NCBI GenBank assembly: GCA_030043175.1
Contig: JASHYD010001483.1
Span: 1 to 6,194, forward strand
Origin: Xanthobacteraceae bacterium
GTDB taxonomy: Bacteria; Pseudomonadota; Alphaproteobacteria; Rhizobiales; Xanthobacteraceae
DNA length: 6,194 nucleotides
Direction: 5' to 3'
Shown: positions 5,846 through 6,194 of the stretch, piece by piece
Layout of the letters: every line of letters begins with the position of its first letter
Position numbering within the stretch: position 1 is the stretch's first letter
Notes under the pieces: generated by a model
Database searches by the model: none
Seen by the model: the letters and a program-made list of their open reading frames with translations, nothing else
What the model was told of the DNA's origin: nothing
Program-made: the position numbers and the translations under genes

Positions 5846-5909
5846 TTCCTTTGGATTATTGCGCGCCCGAGTCCGCTAACACCTTGTGAACCTATCCCTA
5901 ACGCGAACA

Positions 5910-5922
5910 GCCCCGACGGGGC
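5910..5922 (-). terminator. Possible weak terminator after the right-edge gene
   Basis: On the minus strand GCCCC-GTC-GGGGC forms a tight 5-bp hairpin with a 3-base loop, 45 bases past the stop codon at 5967. The following bases (TGTTCGCGTT) are only modestly T-rich, so termination here is plausible but not assured. Confidence 0.4.
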
Positions 5923-5966
5923 CGGGGCCATTCGCTTACGTTGGCTCAGTGCGCGTCGGCAGATAC

Positions 5967-6194
5967 TCAATGCGCGAGCGGATCGGGCCGGATCTGGAAG
6001 TGCACGGCCATCGGCTTCATGCCCTTGCCGCCTTCTTGGAGCCATGGCACCCGGTCGCCGCTCGAAGCCCACAACCCGCGGCCTTTCCAACCGGCATTGG
6101 GATCATCGATACGGCCGTCCAGACCCTTGGCATAGAAGCCGGTCGGATACGGCACTTTGAGGAGGATCATCTTGCCGTCCTTGAGGGCGACGAG
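5967..6194 (-). CDS. C-terminus of a carboxypeptidase-regulatory-like / virginiamycin B lyase-like protein
   Basis: The minus-strand frame is open from the right edge to a TGA at 5969-5967, giving 75 residues. It begins LVALKDGKMILLKVPYP, continues GLDGRIDDPNAGWKGRGLW and ends HFQIRPDPLAH. An internal ATG at 6170 lies in this continuous frame and is not a true start. From memory, this ending matches large exported proteins common in Bradyrhizobium and relatives. Those carry a carboxypeptidase-regulatory-like (Ig-type) domain followed by a virginiamycin-B-lyase-like beta-propeller; their substrate is not known to me. Nothing of those domains is visible here except the end, so the name rests on resemblance of the tail alone. 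The gene continues beyond the right edge and is not close enough to the YncE-type gene to assume an operon. Confidence 0.62.
   Translation of the reverse strand, partial: LVALKDGKMILLKVPYPTGFYAKGLDGRIDDPNAGWKGRGLWASSGDRVPWLQEGGKGMKPMAVHFQIRPDPLAH

Larger units (their letters stand above)
5272..5909. other. Long intergenic stretch, GC-rich with several hairpins, no assigned gene
   Basis: No frame here gives a recognisable domain. Several overlapping frames on both strands stay open for 120-180 codons, but their translations are Arg/Ala/Pro-rich and mutually shadowing. Short GC-rich inverted repeats occur at 5433-5451, 5769-5784 and 5815-5845. On the minus strand a GTG-started frame from 5437 to 5276 ends ten bases before the beta-propeller Shine-Dalgarno sequence. 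Its second half (NADGINDKYCKLLHRADGYG) looks more protein-like than the rest. The minus-strand reading of 5714-5400 gives me a vague impression of a dispersed Bradyrhizobium repeat, which I cannot verify. The beta-propeller promoter must lie in the right-hand upstream part, but no clear -35/-10 pair is visible. Confidence 0.5.

Noticed and set aside
5554..6090. Minus-strand 178-codon open frame crossing the right-edge gene
   Set aside because: It overlaps the C-terminus of the recognised gene in another frame and is very rich in Arg, Ala and Gly without motifs.
1..6194. CRISPR array, tRNA, rRNA, transposase or phage attachment site
   Set aside because: No regularly spaced direct repeats, cloverleaf with conserved TTCGA-type loop, or transposase/integrase motif was found on either strand.

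Overview
The window looks like chromosomal DNA from a GC-rich alphaproteobacterium. The style of the proteins (LysR regulator, isochorismatase-like hydrolase, a virginiamycin-B-lyase-like C-terminus ending in PDPLAH) fits Hyphomicrobiales, most likely a Bradyrhizobium relative. That placement rests on protein resemblance from memory, not on a search. No rRNA, tRNA, CRISPR array, phage gene or complete insertion sequence was recognised.

Left part (1-761): the first 116 bases hold the N-terminus of a minus-strand MFS transporter of the metabolite:H+ symporter type, which runs off the left edge. Just upstream of it on the same strand is a decayed DMT/EamA transporter, broken by a frameshift and a stop codon. 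The rest, to 761, shows no convincing gene.

Centre (762-4030): a compact three-gene minus-strand operon runs from 2886 down to 762. It encodes a two-domain GNAT acetyltransferase, an isochorismatase-family cysteine hydrolase and a 93-residue helical protein of unknown function. Both junctions are 4-base start/stop overlaps (GTGA and ATGA), so the three are probably translationally coupled. A LysR-type regulator is transcribed divergently from a 58-base AT-richer intergenic region and is the obvious candidate controller. This arrangement suggests an inducible small-molecule pathway that acylates one compound and hydrolyses another, or acts in turn on the same compound; the substrate cannot be read from the sequence.

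Right part (4031-6194): the 297 bases after the LysR gene hold the minus-strand remains of an aldehyde dehydrogenase C-terminus with an internal deletion. Next comes a complete minus-strand 310-residue YVTN/YncE-type beta-propeller protein without a signal peptide. About 690 bases of GC-rich, hairpin-containing DNA without a clear gene follow. The window ends with the last 75 codons of a minus-strand protein resembling the carboxypeptidase-regulatory-like/virginiamycin B lyase-like proteins of Bradyrhizobium. Two pseudogenes and two long empty stretches suggest a region where genes have been lost around a maintained operon.
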